From NCBI GenBank assembly GCA_030627405.1, contig DAOUSD010000131.1:1-5917 (forward strand): a stretch of 5,917 bases of DNA, in the 5' to 3' direction. A model generated the notes under the pieces. It was not told the DNA's origin. It worked only from the letters and a program-made list of their open reading frames with translations, and did no database searches. Numbering within the stretch: the stretch's first letter is position 1; the number at the start of each line of letters is the position of its first letter. The position numbers and the translations under genes are program-made. The stretch comes from Deltaproteobacteria bacterium. Lineage in GTDB: Bacteria > Desulfobacterota > Desulfobacteria > Desulfobacterales > ETH-SRB1. Of this stretch, positions 5,864-5,917 are shown piece after piece.

Positions 5864-5899
5864 GTTATTAAATAATAACATTTCACCCAATGGGTGAAA
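5864..5899. promoter_or_regulatory. Two abutting dyad-symmetric sequences at the window end
   Basis: The first dyad is GTTATTA-AA-TAATAAC (5864-5879), a perfect 7-bp inverted repeat. One base later comes TTTCACCCA-A-TGGGTGAAA (5881-5899), a perfect 9-bp dyad around a single central base. Neither is followed by a T-run on either strand, so they do not look like a standard terminator for guaB, although the second could form an 8-bp hairpin with a 3-nt loop. They could be operator sites for a gene beyond the window, or part of another palindromic repeat cut by the window edge. Confidence 0.4.
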
Positions 5900-5917
5900 A
5901 TCGAATCGCTGGTAAAC

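Overview
The window is a bacterial chromosomal segment made almost entirely of housekeeping genes: the 3' end of cytidylate kinase (cmk), ribosomal protein S1 (rpsA), a short signal peptide peptidase (sppA), a YciO/YrdC-family protein on the minus strand, and IMP dehydrogenase (guaB). The base composition is moderately AT-rich. The cmk-rpsA-sppA order, the six-domain S1 with an acidic N-terminal extension, and intergenic spacers filled with long palindromes of the 'CACCACGGA..CACGGA' and 'CGGTTTACGGTT' type suggest a Desulfobacterota (former Deltaproteobacteria) genome. That is an inference from recalled family features, not a database result.

Layout. Positions 2-196 hold the C-terminal 64 residues of Cmk. 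Positions 197-532 are a 336-bp spacer with a nested palindromic element (about 201-390), a possible AT-rich terminator (420-450), a possible promoter (442-470) and a small leader hairpin (479-496). rpsA (533-2353) has a strong Shine-Dalgarno sequence followed by nine T residues. sppA (2368-3273) starts 14 bp after rpsA on the same strand, so the two are probably co-transcribed. The YciO-like gene (3278-3889, minus) converges on sppA with only 4 bp between the stop codons. Positions 3890-4342 are a 453-bp divergent spacer with a near-perfect stem (3935-3996), a TTGACA-type promoter for the minus-strand gene (4039-4067) and a second long palindromic element (about 4106-4306). guaB (4343-5806) follows. 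The last 111 bp hold a 7-bp tandem repeat and two abutting dyads.

Functionally, cmk and guaB serve nucleotide supply (CMP/dCMP phosphorylation; the committed step to GMP). S1 serves mRNA binding on the 30S subunit. SppA cleaves residual signal peptides in the membrane. The YciO-like protein is related to enzymes of tRNA t6A synthesis. These neighbours do not form a dedicated pathway.

I see no undescribed multi-gene system, mobile-element gene, CRISPR array or RNA gene. The notable signal is non-coding. Both long spacers carry large imperfect palindromes, a third short stem sits in the leader of the minus-strand gene, and a heptamer repeat follows guaB, which suggests a genome colonised by small non-coding palindromic elements.
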